From contig FN649748.1 in assembly GCA_000310025.1 (NCBI GenBank), positions 3,450,959 through 3,514,958 of the forward strand: 64,000 bases of DNA, given 5' to 3'. The DNA is from Ectocarpus siliculosus. Taxonomy: Eukaryota; Sar; Phaeophyceae; Ectocarpales; Ectocarpaceae. Every line of letters starts with the position of its first letter. Within the stretch, counting starts at the first letter, position 1. Shown piece after piece: positions 1 through 11,929 of this stretch. The notes beneath the pieces are model-generated. The model made no database searches. It was not told where the DNA came from and saw only the letters and a program-made list of their open reading frames with translations. Made by a program: the position numbers and the translations under genes.

Positions 1-2769
1 CGGTGTCTGCCCAGAGCTGTACAAGCGAGATCTGTTTCGGGTTACACCTCTCTCCTGCAAGAGGGTGCGTTCGACCTTAGCGAGTGCCGCCAAGAGTTTT
101 ACGTTCGGGAGTCGTGTTTGTGTTGTTGTTTCGTTGACATGTTTGTGGTAGACATGAGGTACTAGCAACAAGTGCTGATCCACAACGTGTTAACTTAAGA
201 AAGTTCATTTGACCGTTGTAGTATTCTGCGGGTTTGCTGAGCTTTCAGTGAGGTTGCCAACAGCACCCACTTCGATTTCACCCGATTTGTTGGTTTAGGA
301 TTTACCGCGAATATTTTGGGGCAACAATTTAGTCCCTTGTTGAAGAAGAAGAGGTAAGTGGGGGTGTATCCCTGACCTTTGGAGATAATAATAGAGGCCG
401 TACGAAAACACGCCAGTGGGACCCCCACCCACCCACCCCTGTGCGCGGCCCTAACTGCTGGGAATCCAACAACCTGCGCTCCATGCCCAGCACGGACATC
501 GATATTTTCCAGACTTTGGGGACGTCTCTCGTCCTGACAGCAAGTCGGCGCACCAAGGTCTTACTAATTTCGACAAGGGAGTAGCACCCCCACCCCCAAG
601 TCTTTCATTTCCGAGATGACCCACCGGTTTCCCCGTTTTGTCCACGCACGGGGGGTGATCCCACTGACGTGCTTTCATGTGGCTCCCATTCATCTGGAAA
701 GGGCAGCTGTATACCCCCACTTGTCTTTTTCCCTTCTGCAATATGCTCTACGCTAGGACCCTCGCCAGCGTCGCGCGCATGCCCACCCACGCGATTTTCC
801 TCCTATCGTCTGTAGGTCCTCTGCAGAAGAGTAAAGGCGATCCTGATGGCGAGGAATGGTGGACACGAAGGACCACCCGTGCTTCAAAGGGGTTCTACCA
901 AAGTGAGTCCTACAGTTGTTGGGCTAGAAAAATATTCCAGAGCAATACGCAAAGAGTACACACATATGCGCATTAACTGAGCGAAGGGGTTCATCACCAC
1001 GGGGAATAAACACAACAAAGGGTTATATACTAAAGGGTTATATCCCGTGTCTACGAAAACTGATTCTCGTGTGCAGAGCTTCAACGAGCCGAGGTTGCGC
1101 CGCACCAATGGATAAGTGTTGGTCGCTGTGTTTGTCAGCCTCGCGGATACTCCTGTCTGCATATCACAAGAGGGTGTCGGGTGTGTTTGTCGGAGGTCGT
1201 GGCCACTGCAAGCAGCGCCAACGGTGACGAGTGACGAACGAAAGACTCGTCTCTTGTGTGTGTGTGATATCAGGGCCAATTTTTCGATCCGATAGGCTCC
1301 GTTTCTCGCACCCGGTTGGCCGTCACAGCCAACCACACGGCCACGCAACAGGACCACACGGCCACACAACAGGACAGCCTGCATCTACATCAGTTGGAGA
1401 GTTGTGGGTGTGGGTGGTGCTCTAGCTTGTCCCTCTGCAGCGTAGTGTGACTCTCTTCTTTCATCGGTCCCTTTCTCTGTCTCTCTCTTGGGCTCCGAGC
1501 ATTTTCGGGTAGGGTGGACAATGGGCAGTACACACAGCATACGGGGAGGGGGGCGCGGGGGGGTTCGACCGGCACTTGAGTGGCATACCTCATGCCCAAA
1601 TTTATGCTTCCCAACCGTCACGATTATTGTAGATGAGTTTTTGCAAAGTTTACGTGGTAACCAAAGAGAGTGTAGAAAGCATTTCAGGATGTTATCCTAA
1701 CGTCGGATTCCTACCCAATGTAGATAGATACCTGGGGGTTGGTTGCATGGAACGCGGGTTTTTTAGCGGTCAGGAGCTGCTAACGCGAGCGCTGGCACGC
1801 TGGCAAGGTAGGCTCTCTGCGCTGTTCACTTGCCACTCTCTTCTGGTGTAGGGTGATGTGCACGTCTTGTGTGAGTGCATCACAGAGAAGAAGGTAGTTT
1901 TGGCCCAGAGGATTAGTGCTAGCTGGTTGAGGGTGTGCGGTGTCGTCCGCAGTATTTTGAGCAGGCAAGTAGTGCCAAGCGTTTGACCGCACTGTTCGAG
2001 ACCGCCTTACTGAGGGAATTGTAGGCTGGACACACGAGACGCGCAACAAGGTGCCCATATTATTGTGCCATGCAATGTTAATACCGAGGGGTTGGCTTTG
2101 TTGACGGAGGTTTCTCTTGCACAATACCATGCCTTGATGTTACAGTGAAACAGCCGTGCCCACTTTTGGGAAAATGACCCCTAGCAATGGATTCTAAAAT
2201 GCGCTCAAAACCTCTTCCAGCATAATACGCTCCCATAGCAGTTAGTCGCTAACACTTTACACTTGTCTCTCAAAAGATCCTGAAACCGTTCATTAAATAT
2301 CTACTCCTAGATCTCCCACGTGTGCCTGTGAGCTGAGCTTGCTGACATTCATCAAGATTTCCCTTGAAACACCAGTTGTACTTGACTCTCATATGGCAAC
2401 TCGTTGACAACGGAGGTACATTAGATTCATCCATGCATCAACTACAAACTCCAGTGCACCTGTGTATAGCGGCCTGTTTGCACTACACACTACTCTATTT
2501 GTGCCAAAGTTCCGTTTTGACGCGATGTATCTTTTGGCCCAGCTGCCATCTGAAATACTTTTTTTCATCTTTTCGGTTATTATTGGTGTTCATGTGTACA
2601 TGGATGGGCTGGCAGCACGCCCCCCGCCTTGCGCCTGTTTGACCGTGCGTGAATCGATCAGCTTTGAACTGACAAGTTCATTTTGGTTACGAGAGCATAC
2701 ATCTGGGTGTGCTCTTGTGCATGTCGGTTTTGTTGTGCTGGCTGCTGCATGCGTGTCCGTATGTCTTGT
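1..2769. other. No supportable gene; intergenic or intronic DNA
   Basis: Only short, overlapping reading frames without domain-like composition are present. A weak inverted pair (about 352-392 against 697-735, roughly 70 percent alike by eye) shares an AGTGGGGGT core. A short CACACGGCCACACAACAGGA-type tandem lies near 1330-1380. I see no promoter, RNA gene or exon that I can defend. Confidence 0.5.
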
Positions 2770-2773
2770 GACC
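2770..2773. repeat. Target-site duplication GACC, left copy
   Basis: GACC sits immediately before the TGTGGAC start of the left LTR and again at 12193-12196, directly after the CTACA end of the right LTR. The flanking match fixes both ends of the LTR element. Four bases is short, but its position exactly at both LTR edges supports it. Confidence 0.7.
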
Positions 2774-2934
2774 TGTGGACGCAGCGCACCTGGGTAGCAG
2801 TAGTTCACGGTGGGAAGCTGCCGTTGGATATGTATGCATGCCAAAGATATGGTAGATTGGGGTTTCTATCTGCCTGGTTGGCATGTTGGCAGAAGAGAGA
2901 GATAGATGAAGAGAGAGAGAGACGAGACTCGTGT

Positions 2935-3952
2935 CTGTGGGAAATCGTAGACATACAGGTACTTTCTGACGCTATGAATTCATTGCTAATCTGTCTTAGA
3001 CTCTTTTTTTATTTTTTATTTTTCTTAGTACACAACGAATCCATCTCAATCATAGAAAAGAGTCTGAGACAGATTAGCAATGAATTCATAGCGTCAGAAA
3101 GTACCTGTATGTCTACGATTTCCCAGACAGCAAATAGGGGCATCTCCCCTGCGGGTAACAGGCTCAACAAGACAGTTTAGTAGCTGTCTTGTGTGTCTCA
3201 TATATGTTATGTTGGGAAGGTGCAGAAGAAATATGTTAGGTACGGATCGGGCGTTTAGTGTGTGGCATCCTTTTAGTCGTAGGGCATGCAATCTCCCTCA
3301 GTTTTCAAACGTTTTTTCAGTGTGGTACGCTTATGTACCGGGTACGTATATGTGCGGACACGTTTCGGAGTATGTGCGGACACACGGGAGTGGTCTCACC
3401 ATCTTCTTACCGTTTTGTGTAATTTCGTGTCGTTAGATGTGCAAATGGCACGGGAGAACATTCTTTTATCAGTGCCTCCTGACGTGGTCGCCGATAGAGG
3501 CGTGTGGTTGAGGTTTCATCACCGAAATGTGTGTGTGTGTTAAAGGCAGTGGGTATGGTTACCTATGTCGCCTGTGTGTAGGCAGAAGGTATGGCTACCT
3601 CTCCCGTTAGTAGGCAGCGTGGACCACAAGTAAAGAAAGGGTCTATCATTTCATGTATGCTACATCATTTGTATTTGGCATAAGAGGAATAAGAAGTTGT
3701 TCTAGTTTGTAAGTAATTTTGACGGTGTATGGGCAAGGGGAGTACTACCTGTGTCCGTGTTGTACCCAGGTGTTGTCGCATCAGTTGGCAGCATGTGTCA
3801 TGGACAGGTAGACGTGGAAGAGCGGCGACGTGCATGGTGGCATGTTGGGCTTGTACATAGCGCAGTCCATCCTTCGACCACACATAACGGAGTTTGTTCT
3901 TTGTAGTTTTCTATGATAGAGATGGATTCGTTGTGTCATATTAAGAAAAAAA
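2935..3952. mobile_element. Insertion within the 5' LTR, unclassified
   Basis: Comparison with the intact right LTR shows that about 1018 bases were inserted between GAGACTCGTGT and AATAATACAC. The left end is a fold-back hairpin (2939-3124). The right end (about 3895-3945) repeats part of the hairpin sequence around ATGGATTCGTTGTGT. No coding frame with domain-like composition is present. This could be a non-autonomous DNA element or a composite of smaller repeats. Confidence 0.6.
2939..3124. repeat. Long inverted repeat (fold-back hairpin)
   Basis: Arms 2939-3007 and 3056-3124 are reverse complements over 69 bases with one mismatch. The 48-base loop is T-rich. It marks one end of the insertion in the LTR. 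The arm sequence recurs in part at 15522-15611. Confidence 0.85.
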
Positions 3953-4254
3953 TAAATAATAATACACTGTGTTTACCATCACCAAGGAGGCGAATTGACC
4001 AGCCCCCCGAGGCCACGGGGGGAGGATACTGGTCCTAGGCCCTGCCTGACTTCAGGCGTGTCTACAATTATCGATAACTCAGGCTGACCGACCAGGGTCA
4101 GTCAGGGTAAAAAAACATTTTCGTGACAACAGCAGGACGAGCTATTCCTCTGCGTTTTTCTTGCTTCGCTGAGTGCGAGGCTGCGGTCTTGGAGCTGCTG
4201 TCCTGATCTCCCGCGGAGCTGCTGTCTTGATCTGCCCGGGCATCGTACGGCGCG

Positions 4255-5397
4255 ATGGCTCAGAGACGCTCCAATGTTGGCAAGGGGGCGCTTGGCGGAC
4301 AGCAATGTTCTGCTGGAGATATTGGTGAGCTCGGGGCGGGGCTTACTGACTTGATTTTGGGCAATGGGCCCAAGCCGCCCGAGTATGGACGTACTTTTTC
4401 ACAAGCTTCGTCCTTGCGTTTCTACACGCAATGCACCGAGTACGAGCGGAGTATGGGTCTCTGCAACAGTGGGCAATCCATCAGACGCCCGCTGCTCACT
4501 GTGTCTCAACTACTGCGCCAGTCTATCCGGAAATGCTTGTCGCGCCCCTACTTTGATGGCACTGAACTTGAAGATGCTGAATGCTGGACGGATGATACCC
4601 TTGAGCCTTCAATTGCGGCCGCCGCCGTGTCCCATATGGTAGTCATGGGGACTGAGACTACTGCTGTAGATCGGATAGACGCTGTCCAAAGCCGCCTCGA
4701 GCAATACTTCGAAAACCCGAGTGCGGAGCGTGTTTTTCGAGACTCCAGTGCGCGTTCAAGAAAGGTCCGGCTGCTGTCCTCAGCAAAGCAGTTGTGGCAG
4801 GTCTGTCCGCCCGAGTTCAAGGTCAAGGTGGAAAGCAAGCTCGACACGCAAGGTAGCTGGAAGGACAAACCTGAGCTAGTCTTTGAGATCGTTCGGGATG
4901 TTGCGGTCGAGTGGCGCACGGTTGAGTTGGCAGACAGGCAGCGCGGGCAATCGCGTGGGGGTGGCGTTCATGCTCGTAAAAAACCGTCTCAGCAATAGTC
5001 ATGGGCGAAAGCGGAAGCGCCTGATGGGGCTGGAGGTGCAGGTGTGTCTCCCTCTGCCGAGCTTGTCACATGTTTCAGGTGCAAGAAGCCCGGCCACGCC
5101 CCGCAGAACTGTCCGCTTCAGCGGTTCCCCGCCAAAGCCTCTACCCAGCACGCTGGGCATGGGGGGTATTTTCGCGGCACCGGGGACGCCCGTGGATATC
5201 AGCAGCAGCGGCAGCAGCGGCAGCAGCAGCCGCACCGCGCCCAGGGGCAAGCGCCGCAGCAACCGCGCCCTCCCGGTCAACAGCAGCAACAGCCGTCTTC
5301 AGGAGGGGGACGAGGCTCCGGGGGGGCATCGTCCACCAACTTTCACCAGCGCCATATCGGAGGTAGGGCTGTTTTTTCCGGGGAATCTCAGGGGTAG
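4255..5397 (+). pseudogene. gag: gag-like capsid/nucleocapsid reading frame
   Basis: The frame opens at 4255 (ATG, MAQRRSNVGKG) and runs 247 codons to a TAG at 4996-4998. It continues in the same frame through a zinc knuckle at about 5068-5110 (CFRCKKPGHAPQNC, a C-x2-C-x4-H-x4-C pattern) and a Gln/Pro/Gly-rich tail. A second in-frame TAG lies at 5395-5397, after which the same frame continues into the protease. The knuckle identifies it as nucleocapsid of an LTR retroelement. Two TAG codons in one otherwise open frame suggest decay; suppressed stops are a less likely alternative. Confidence 0.75.
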
Positions 5398-6998
5398 GCC
5401 GCTCCGACGCCTTTTCTGCCGCCCGGCCCGTTCCCGTCCGCTACCACTACCCCCGCATCTTTTCCAGCGCCGTCTGAGGGTGTGGGGGTGCCACCAGGCC
5501 CTGAGGGTCCATTCGTGCCGGCGTTTCGTGGGGTTCAGCCCGGAGGTATGTCTGGGTTTGATTCTGAAGGTATCGCGGTTGATTCGCAGGAAAAATGGTG
5601 CCAAGTGAGCTTGTCGGTGCCTGGTGCTGCCGATATGACTGCCATAGACGCCGTTGCGATTCTGGATTCTGGATCAGGGCTCACCACCATGTCAGCCGGT
5701 ATCGCGAGTAGGCTGCAAGCTGCTTTTCCTGATGTGCAGGTCGTGGGGGGCATGCAAAACCCGGGGAAGCTTAAAGTCGCGGACGGCCGCGTGCTTGCGG
5801 TCACACAGAAAACATGCCCCGTGCGGATCGCTTTGCACACCAGCTGGGGGCTGGTGTCGGTGGACCCGCTCTCGTTTGCGGTCATGCCTGGCAATGATGA
5901 GGTGGTCATTCTTGGCAACCCGACGCTGAAGGCGTTGGGTGTCGATGTGTACGAGAGCTTGGGGGCCTGTGCGCGTTCGCGCGCTAGCGTCGCGGGTGTT
6001 GAGACCGCGGCGTACAAACAATGCCGCCGAGTTACGCTGGCTGTCGATGCACTGCAGCAGCGCGAGGGTCCGGAGCAGGTCGAGCCGGATCCCGCGGTCG
6101 AGCGTTTGGTGGCGCGAGGCCCCGACATGGACATGAGCCCGGAGGAGGAGGCATCCGCGCGGTCTGCATCGTTGGACAGCGCTGTCTCTTCCGCTGCTGC
6201 CGCTGGCTTGGAGGGGAACCGCATGTAGGGCGTCTGCGAGGCATCATCAGCAAGCGCTGGAATGCGTTCCGCGGTGGTTTACGCCATGGTGACCCTCCCG
6301 CGAACGTCGAGCCTTTACGGGTCACCCTTAAGCCCGGAGCGCGACCGGTTAAAACACGACCGCGGGTGTACAACCCGATCAAGACCGCGTGGCTGGCGGG
6401 GTGCATGGCATCGCTGGTCGCGTTGGGGTTGGTGTTCCTCAACATGCATGCCGTGTGGGCCAGCGCCGCGATGGCGACTCCGAAGAAAGGGGGATACCGG
6501 CTGGTGAGTGACTTTCCTGCGGCAAACAAGCAAGTAGAGAAGGTGCCTGGTGTGATGCCGAACCCTGAAGCCCGTATGGCTCAGCTCAGTACGGCCAAGT
6601 TCTATGGGAGCTTGGACCTCTTGCAAGGGTATTGGCAGTGCCCGTTGGCTCCGGAGGCGCAGCAAATTTTCACGATTGCTACGCCGGGCGGCCTCTACAC
6701 GCCCAAGAGGATGCCGCAAGGTATTTTGAACGCCACGTCGTATTTCCAGGCCACCCTTGCGCGCATCTTGGACGGGCTGAATTGCTTCGTCTGGGTAGAC
6801 GATGTCGTGTATTGGGGGATGGATGAAGACGACTTGCTTGACACCCTTGACTTGATTCTGGATCGTCTGGAGGGGGCTGGCCTTTACGTGGCCGCCCACA
6901 GGTGCACATTCTTTGAGACCAGCATCACTTGGTGCGGGAAGGTGTACTCGGAGGGTCAGGTCGAGCACGATCCCGAGCGGCTCAGTGGGTTGGCTACA
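5398..6998 (+). pseudogene. pol: pol fragment: aspartic protease and reverse transcriptase
   Basis: The same frame as gag continues from 5398 to a TAG at 6226-6228 and contains an aspartic protease site (ILDSGSG near 5660). A frame change at about 6190-6230 then brings in the reverse transcriptase: a TRPRVYNP lead-in, KGGYRLVSDFP, a YWQCPL motif near 6635 and the catalytic FVWVDDVVYWG near 6790 (xxDD box). The order protease-RT and the motif spelling are Ty3/gypsy-like. The protein breaks at about 6998 after EHDPERLSGLA, exactly where the antisense LINE 3' tail begins, so the rest of pol is missing. Confidence 0.8.
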
Positions 6999-7625
6999 TG
7001 TTTGTTGTTGTTGCTGTCTTCACATTAAAAACCGTTACGATCTCTCTCTACCCAGTACCTTCGCATGTCCGTACTGATCCAACACTCGACCGGTCGATCC
7101 CCGTGGTCACAGGTTAACTTACCCTAAAAAAGTGCACTCAAATAAACTGGCCCCGAGGGGTCCGCAAGTCAATAGAAATCAACGACAGATTTTCTGGAAT
7201 CCTCTACTCCCTCTGCGCGCTATGCGAGGTATCAACTGAGACTAGCAGTCACTATCTGTCATGGGGCGGAGAAAGAGGTACACCCCCTTGGTTCAATCTT
7301 GGTACTTCACAACGCAAGCAGAGACAAGGCCATCTGGCACAGAAAAAGAGAGAAAAAAAGAGAAAAAATAAAAATGGGAACCGTAAGGAGAAGAGAAAAT
7401 AAAATGAAAATAGAATGAAAAAGAGCGAGGACGGAAAGGGACCAGGCCGAAAATAACAAGAAGCATGAGACAGAACAAGGCACACGGTGAAGAGACCACT
7501 AACGAACAAGCAAACACGCAAACATGGCCACCAACCAGCGATACATTGGAGTGGTACGAAATCACTACTACTGGGGGGTTGGTGCAATGGTGCAGCATTG
7601 GGGGGGGGGAATGGCTAAAAGAAAC
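6999..7625 (-). other. LINE 3' untranslated region with AAC-repeat tail
   Basis: After the RT stop at 7626 the minus strand runs through a pyrimidine-rich stretch near 7340-7450, then a segment that is repeated nearly identically at 14070-14425 on the plus strand, and ends in AACAACAACAAACAT. The repeated segment contains TTGACTTGCGGACCCCTCGG. The AAC tail is the 3' hallmark shared with the LINE at 39.2-40.8 kb. Confidence 0.8.
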
Positions 7626-10141
7626 TCAATCCGGCACGTATCGTGCCACTCGGTCCGTCTCTTCTCGTTTGCTTTCTTCCCTCGCCGTCTCGTCCGTCTC
7701 CTGCCCCCCTCCAACCCCATTGGTTCTTGGCTTGTGGTTTCGTTTGAGCGCTCGTTGTCGGCTGGCCTCTTCTTCCTTCTCGTGCCAGGAGGTAATGAAC
7801 CTCTCAGCTCCCTGCAGCACCGCCGCATGCCAGGTTACTCCCCCCTCCACCTTCGCGGCTTCCGTCCACCTTAACTTCGGTGCCGTGTCTTTCGGTACGG
7901 GAATTCCGAGACAACATGGATCGGTTTTCGTAGATTCGTGGTCGGCCCCGAATGCCTTCAGGTCGTCGAGCACACACTTCGGCCAGTTCTGTTCCTGTCC
8001 CGCCCTACGTGGCTTCTCCCCCCCCGCCAGCTCGCCGAGCATCAGTCGTTTCGGGAGTCGCCCGTCCGGCTGCCTTGCCAGTGCTCCCGCGAACAGTAGG
8101 CGTCGTTGTCGGATCGTGGCCTCAACGCTCTGGCATTCGACCCTCTTCAGCGTCTGGGCGTACGAGAGCTGCCGGTAGGTGTCTTTCTTGCGCTTGTACC
8201 CGATAACTCGAAGGAGCAGTCGGTGGTGTGTCGACCGCAGCGTCTGATAGTGGCCGCTGAGTGGTGACCATGTCATGCAGCCGTACAGCAGTGCCTCCAT
8301 CGCCTCCGCCTGGAGGAGGCGGATCTTGAGTCGGAATGGCGCTTTCGGTCTGTCGAAGAGCTCCTGGCCATATCGCCTGAGGCACGCCCACGCTCCTCTG
8401 CTCCTGTAGCTGATCTCCCGGGTGAGGTCGCCATGTTCGTTGACGAGGCCACCGAGGTACCGGAACTCGGTCGTCTGGGCGTATTTCTGTCCCGCGGCTT
8501 CGATGGTCAGTGGTGGAGGCGGGGGGGGCTGTATTGTTATAGTCGACTTGTCCTTCGCGCGCATCAGGAGCGTCTCCGTCTTCTTCTCCGACACCGTTAC
8601 CCCGATATCTCCGAACACCTCAACGATGATGGTCATCATTCTCGCCAGTCCTTCTGCAGACCTCGATACGACGCCGGCATCATCGGCATACAGCATCCCC
8701 CATACTGCCCTCCGTACTCGGTCAAGGGGTGTCTCCTCCCCCCCCCCGCTTCCGTCTTCCCCTCCTCCAAGCACACCAGATTCCGCAGAACAACATCATC
8801 CTCGCTGAATCGGATAACGACGACCTCGAGGACCTCGGCGAAGAAGATGTTGAACAGCAGTGGGGATAGCACACATCCTTGTCGCACGCCCTGTGTGACG
8901 AAGTACCAGTCCGATAGTTCTCCGTCGTCCATGCGCACCCGGGCCCGCATTCCATCGTGGAATTGGCGGATGACTTTCATTAGATTCGCGGGAATCCCGG
9001 CCCTGGCCAGCACCTTTCATAGCATCTCTCGGTCCACCGAATCATATGCCTTCTTCAAGTCGACGAAGCACATGTAGAGCGGTATTTTCTTTCTCCGCCC
9101 CAGCTCCTGGAGGCGACGCACGACAAACAGCATGTCGACGGTGGATCGCCCGGGTCGAAATCCGCACTGTTCCTCCGGGAGGATGTTGTTGGCTTCGCAG
9201 TAGGCGCTTAGACGGTTGGTGATGATCTTGATGGGAACCTTGCCTACGTGAGATAGTAGCGAAATCCCCCTGTAGTTGCTACAGTTGGACCGGTCACCCT
9301 TCTTGTACAGCACCTTGATGGTTGCGTCCTTCCACTCTTGGGGGATATCTCCTCCGTTCCACACCTTGACGAGGATGGTATGGAGGTGTCTCAGGACAAC
9401 GGGTTCGTCGTCATCTATCTTGAGCAACTCGGCAGCGAGGGAGTCATGGCCGGGTGCCTTCAAGTTCTTGAGGCCTTTCGCTGCCCGTGCCACCTCCTCG
9501 AGTTCTGGCATCTCTCCCAACCGTTGAGTGTCACGTGTCGCTGGCCGCTGCGTCACTCGTTCGATGATGTCTGGGTTCAGGGTGGGGGATTTGGTGTCAA
9601 GTAGGGTGCTGAAGAATCTCACCCACCGTTGGAGGATGTCGTCACTGTTCCGGAGCGACACGCCGTTCTCATCCGCGACGAACTGCTGTCCCCCCGCGTG
9701 TCTCCCGCTGAGGTCCACTGATCTCTTGAGGTATTGGTACAGTCCTCGCATGTCGCGATCTTTGTAGATTGCTTCGAGTTCAGTCACATATTCGTCCGGG
9801 TGGGCATAGATGCCTATTTTGACTGCTGTAGCCACTCCCTTACACGCTGCTTTGAGAGTTCTCCACGTTGCTGAGTTCCAGTTGCCCCTCATCGCCCGGC
9901 GCGCTTCCCGCCGTTTGGTAAGGGCCTTCTCCAGTGCTGCTCTCGTCTCTGGGGTCTCACACCACTCCTGCGTGCGGCGTCTCCGCGGTTCCTCCCCTAG
10001 GGTCGTCCGCGCTGCTTCGAGGAGAGCATTGGTAAAGTCGGTCGCCAATTCCGCGGCGGTGGTTGTTCGCTCGTCCAGTTGTGTCTCGAGGTTGAGGAGG
10101 AACCGATTAGTCACCGCACCCCGTGCTGCTTCGAACTGCAA
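7626..10141 (-). pseudogene. LINE reverse transcriptase, three broken pieces
   Basis: Piece one (10141-9017) carries the RT fingers and palm: a [13 protein letters not shown] region, [30 protein letters not shown] and [12 protein letters not shown]. An in-frame TGA at 9017-9019 follows, and the frame continues with [14 protein letters not shown] near 8880. At the C/G homopolymer near 8736-8745 the frame shifts to the last piece (to 7626), which has the catalytic LYADDAG box, an RYLG motif and a long C-terminal part ending with TGA. The residues needed for polymerisation are visible but split over frames, so this copy is dead unless the breaks are sequencing errors. Confidence 0.85.
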
Positions 10142-11280
10142 TTCCCGTCGGTTGAATTGCTGCTGTTTCGGTTTAGTCCGGACTGCACGGTCGTGGGCAA
10201 GCCTGCCACCGAGGTTGACGTGGCTACTACCATGTTGTGGTCTGAGTCTGCTTTGACTGGGCGAACCGGCTGGGGGATGACAACCACGTTAGATACTCGG
10301 CCGTGATGTGCCTGCCTTGTCAGGATGTAGGCAAAGCGCTTGCAATCGTTTCCCGACACACCGTTGTATGTGTGCCAAATTCCGCCCTTGCGTGTCTCGA
10401 AGAACGTGTTCGTGAGAGCCAGCCTGTTTTCCGTTGCGAAATTCAACAGTAGCATGCCATTGTCGTTGAGCTCATCACGCCCGTACATTCCTATTACCCT
10501 TCCGTCCCCTTCGTCCAACCTATCTCCCGTCCGCGCGTTGGCATCCAATAGGACATATACGCATCCTTTGGAAGGGATCCTCCGCACGAGACTGTCAAGT
10601 TTTCCCCAGAACACGCGCTTGCTGTCGGTGGTTGAAGGTTCGGTTGGAGCATACGCGGCTACGAAGTTGACCGCTCCACGGTGGCCTGCCAACAGAATCC
10701 TCATGGCCATTAGGCGTTCGTCGATAAACTCGGTAGTGAACGTGGATGTCTTGCACAGTGACTCTTTGACGGCTATCCCCACACCATGGACTCCACCAGT
10801 CTCCGTGCCACAGCAGAACACCCGGAAACCCGCTGCTGCAAATTCCGTTCGACCTGCCCTCCGTGTCTCCTGCATTCCTACCACCGACACGTCTTGTCTC
10901 GCTGCCTCGTGTAGAATGCTGTAGGCTCGCCCGTATCCATTGGCCCCGTTTACAGCCAAAGTCCGCACATTCCAGGTTGCTACCCTAAGAAGTTGACCCT
11001 GCTGTCTCTTTCGCGCGGCGCGCGCTGCTCTCTTAGCTAGCCTACGCGCCGCCCGACCCCTCCTTCTCCTCCATCTCCCCCTCTTTTTTTGTTTTTTTGC
11101 TTTTTTTTTGCGAACACTCGGGCTAAGACGATAGTTACCCCGGTTCTTGCCTTGTTTCCCATAGAGTTGTCTTCTTGTCCCGGAGCGGTGTGGCCCTCCA
11201 TCTCTGGACTCTCTCCTTTCCTCTCTCTGGGGGTCAATGCGGCGTCCTGAGACGGCTGGCGAGCTGATGCAAGTCCTCAC
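10111..11280 (-). pseudogene. LINE apurinic-type endonuclease domain
   Basis: After a very basic N-terminal stretch (Lys/Arg-rich, about 40 residues) the frame shows the endonuclease-exonuclease-phosphatase signature: ATWNVRTL near residue 106, GMQETRR, VAAYAPTE, VLLDANAR and [10 protein letters not shown] near the end. These carry the metal-binding Asn and Glu and the catalytic Asp and His of the family. The listed start is a GTG immediately after a stop, so the true start is uncertain. The frame overlaps the next one at 10111-10141, where the reading frame changes; in most LINEs endonuclease and RT are one protein, so this is probably a frameshift. Confidence 0.8.
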
Positions 11281-11298
11281 TCAACTCAAACAAATATA

Positions 11299-11598
11299 TC
11301 ACAGAGCAATGCCGTGTTGTTGCTTCAACTGAGCCCGAACCTTTTTCGGCAGACCCAGCCGCCGCAGCTCGGATTTGACGAACTGCGGCGCGGCATCCCA
11401 CACCTTGGACAACTCTTCCCAGGTGTTCTCTTCCTTGTCGAATCCGACCCACTCTACTTCAACGTCGAACCCAGGGCCATCTTCCGCCACCGACATGTCC
11501 ACGATCGCCGCCATCTCGAGCCTCGTAACAGTTTTCAGCGTTGCCTCTGGGTTGTTGTTTTTTTCATCATTTTCCTTGCGTGTGGCAGCTTTGCCCAT
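11299..11598 (-). CDS. Chromodomain protein fragment, 99 aa
   Basis: The frame reads MGKAATRKEND, then a chromodomain core at about residues 27-65 (VEVEWVGFDKEENTWEELS), then a basic C-terminus ending QQHGIAL and TGA. The aromatic/EW...G..EENTWE pattern is the standard chromodomain spelling, known from histone-binding proteins and from the integrase tail of Ty3 chromoviruses. It lies on the strand opposite to the host LTR element's gag-pol. Its stop is only about 18 bases upstream of the LINE endonuclease frame on the same strand. It is either the end of a second, antisense Ty3 element or an upstream frame belonging to the LINE. Confidence 0.7.
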   Translation of the reverse strand: MGKAATRKENDEKNNNPEATLKTVTRLEMAAIVDMSVAEDGPGFDVEVEWVGFDKEENTWEELSKVWDAAPQFVKSELRRLGLPKKVRAQLKQQHGIAL

Positions 11599-11929
11599 TT
11601 CGCGTTGTTTGCGGTGTGTTGGTCATCCATCCATTGCGTAAGTTTCACTGTACGCGTGTCTACCGGACTTAGCCAATCTTTTGTGGTCGTCCGACACGTG
11701 CGTGTTTGTCGTTTGAAGCGTCGAGGTCCCTCACTGTTGAACTGGGGCATTCTCTGTTTTGCATGGGAGGTTGAACACTTGCGCTGACTGACGAATTGGT
11801 GTGGCATGATTTAGTCAGGCATGATATCGCCGTGTACGGGTGTTTATCATTCACAAACACCGCTGTCGTTTTCTTCTTGAGTACAGGCTGATTAGTGTCT
11901 ACTCCGGTGGTAAAAAGCTTTGGGGGCAT

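Larger units (their letters stand above)
2774..4066 (+). repeat. 5' LTR, split by a 1-kb insertion
   Basis: Positions 2774-2934 and about 3953-4066 together match the 263-bp right LTR at 11930-12192 almost base for base, including the segment around GACCAGCCCCCCGAGGCC. The middle (about 2935-3952) is absent from the right copy and is a later insertion. A few substitutions and a GGGTAGCA-type indel separate the two copies, so the element is not very recent. I could not assign a standard tRNA primer-binding site after 4066. Confidence 0.85.
6999..11300 (-). mobile_element. LINE (non-LTR retrotransposon) inserted antisense in the LTR element
   Basis: Reading the minus strand from about 11.3 kb down, there is an APE-type endonuclease, a reverse transcriptase with YADD, a C-terminal region, a 3' untranslated region and a 3' tail of AAC repeats (GTTGTTGTTG on the plus strand at about 7000). 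The tail joins directly to the interrupted Ty3 reverse transcriptase. The 5' end is not fixed: it may lie just upstream of the endonuclease or further up, to include the chromodomain frame. I found no clear target duplication. A 5'-truncated copy of the same 3' end lies inverted at 14024-14425. Confidence 0.85.

Noticed and set aside
352-735. Inverted repeat suggestive of a terminal-inverted-repeat transposon
   Set aside because: Similarity is only about 70 percent by eye with indels, and there is no target duplication or coding content.
11314-11787. Plus-strand frame as the missing end of the LTR element's pol
   Set aside because: It lacks RNase H or integrase motifs; the minus strand in the same place encodes a clear chromodomain.
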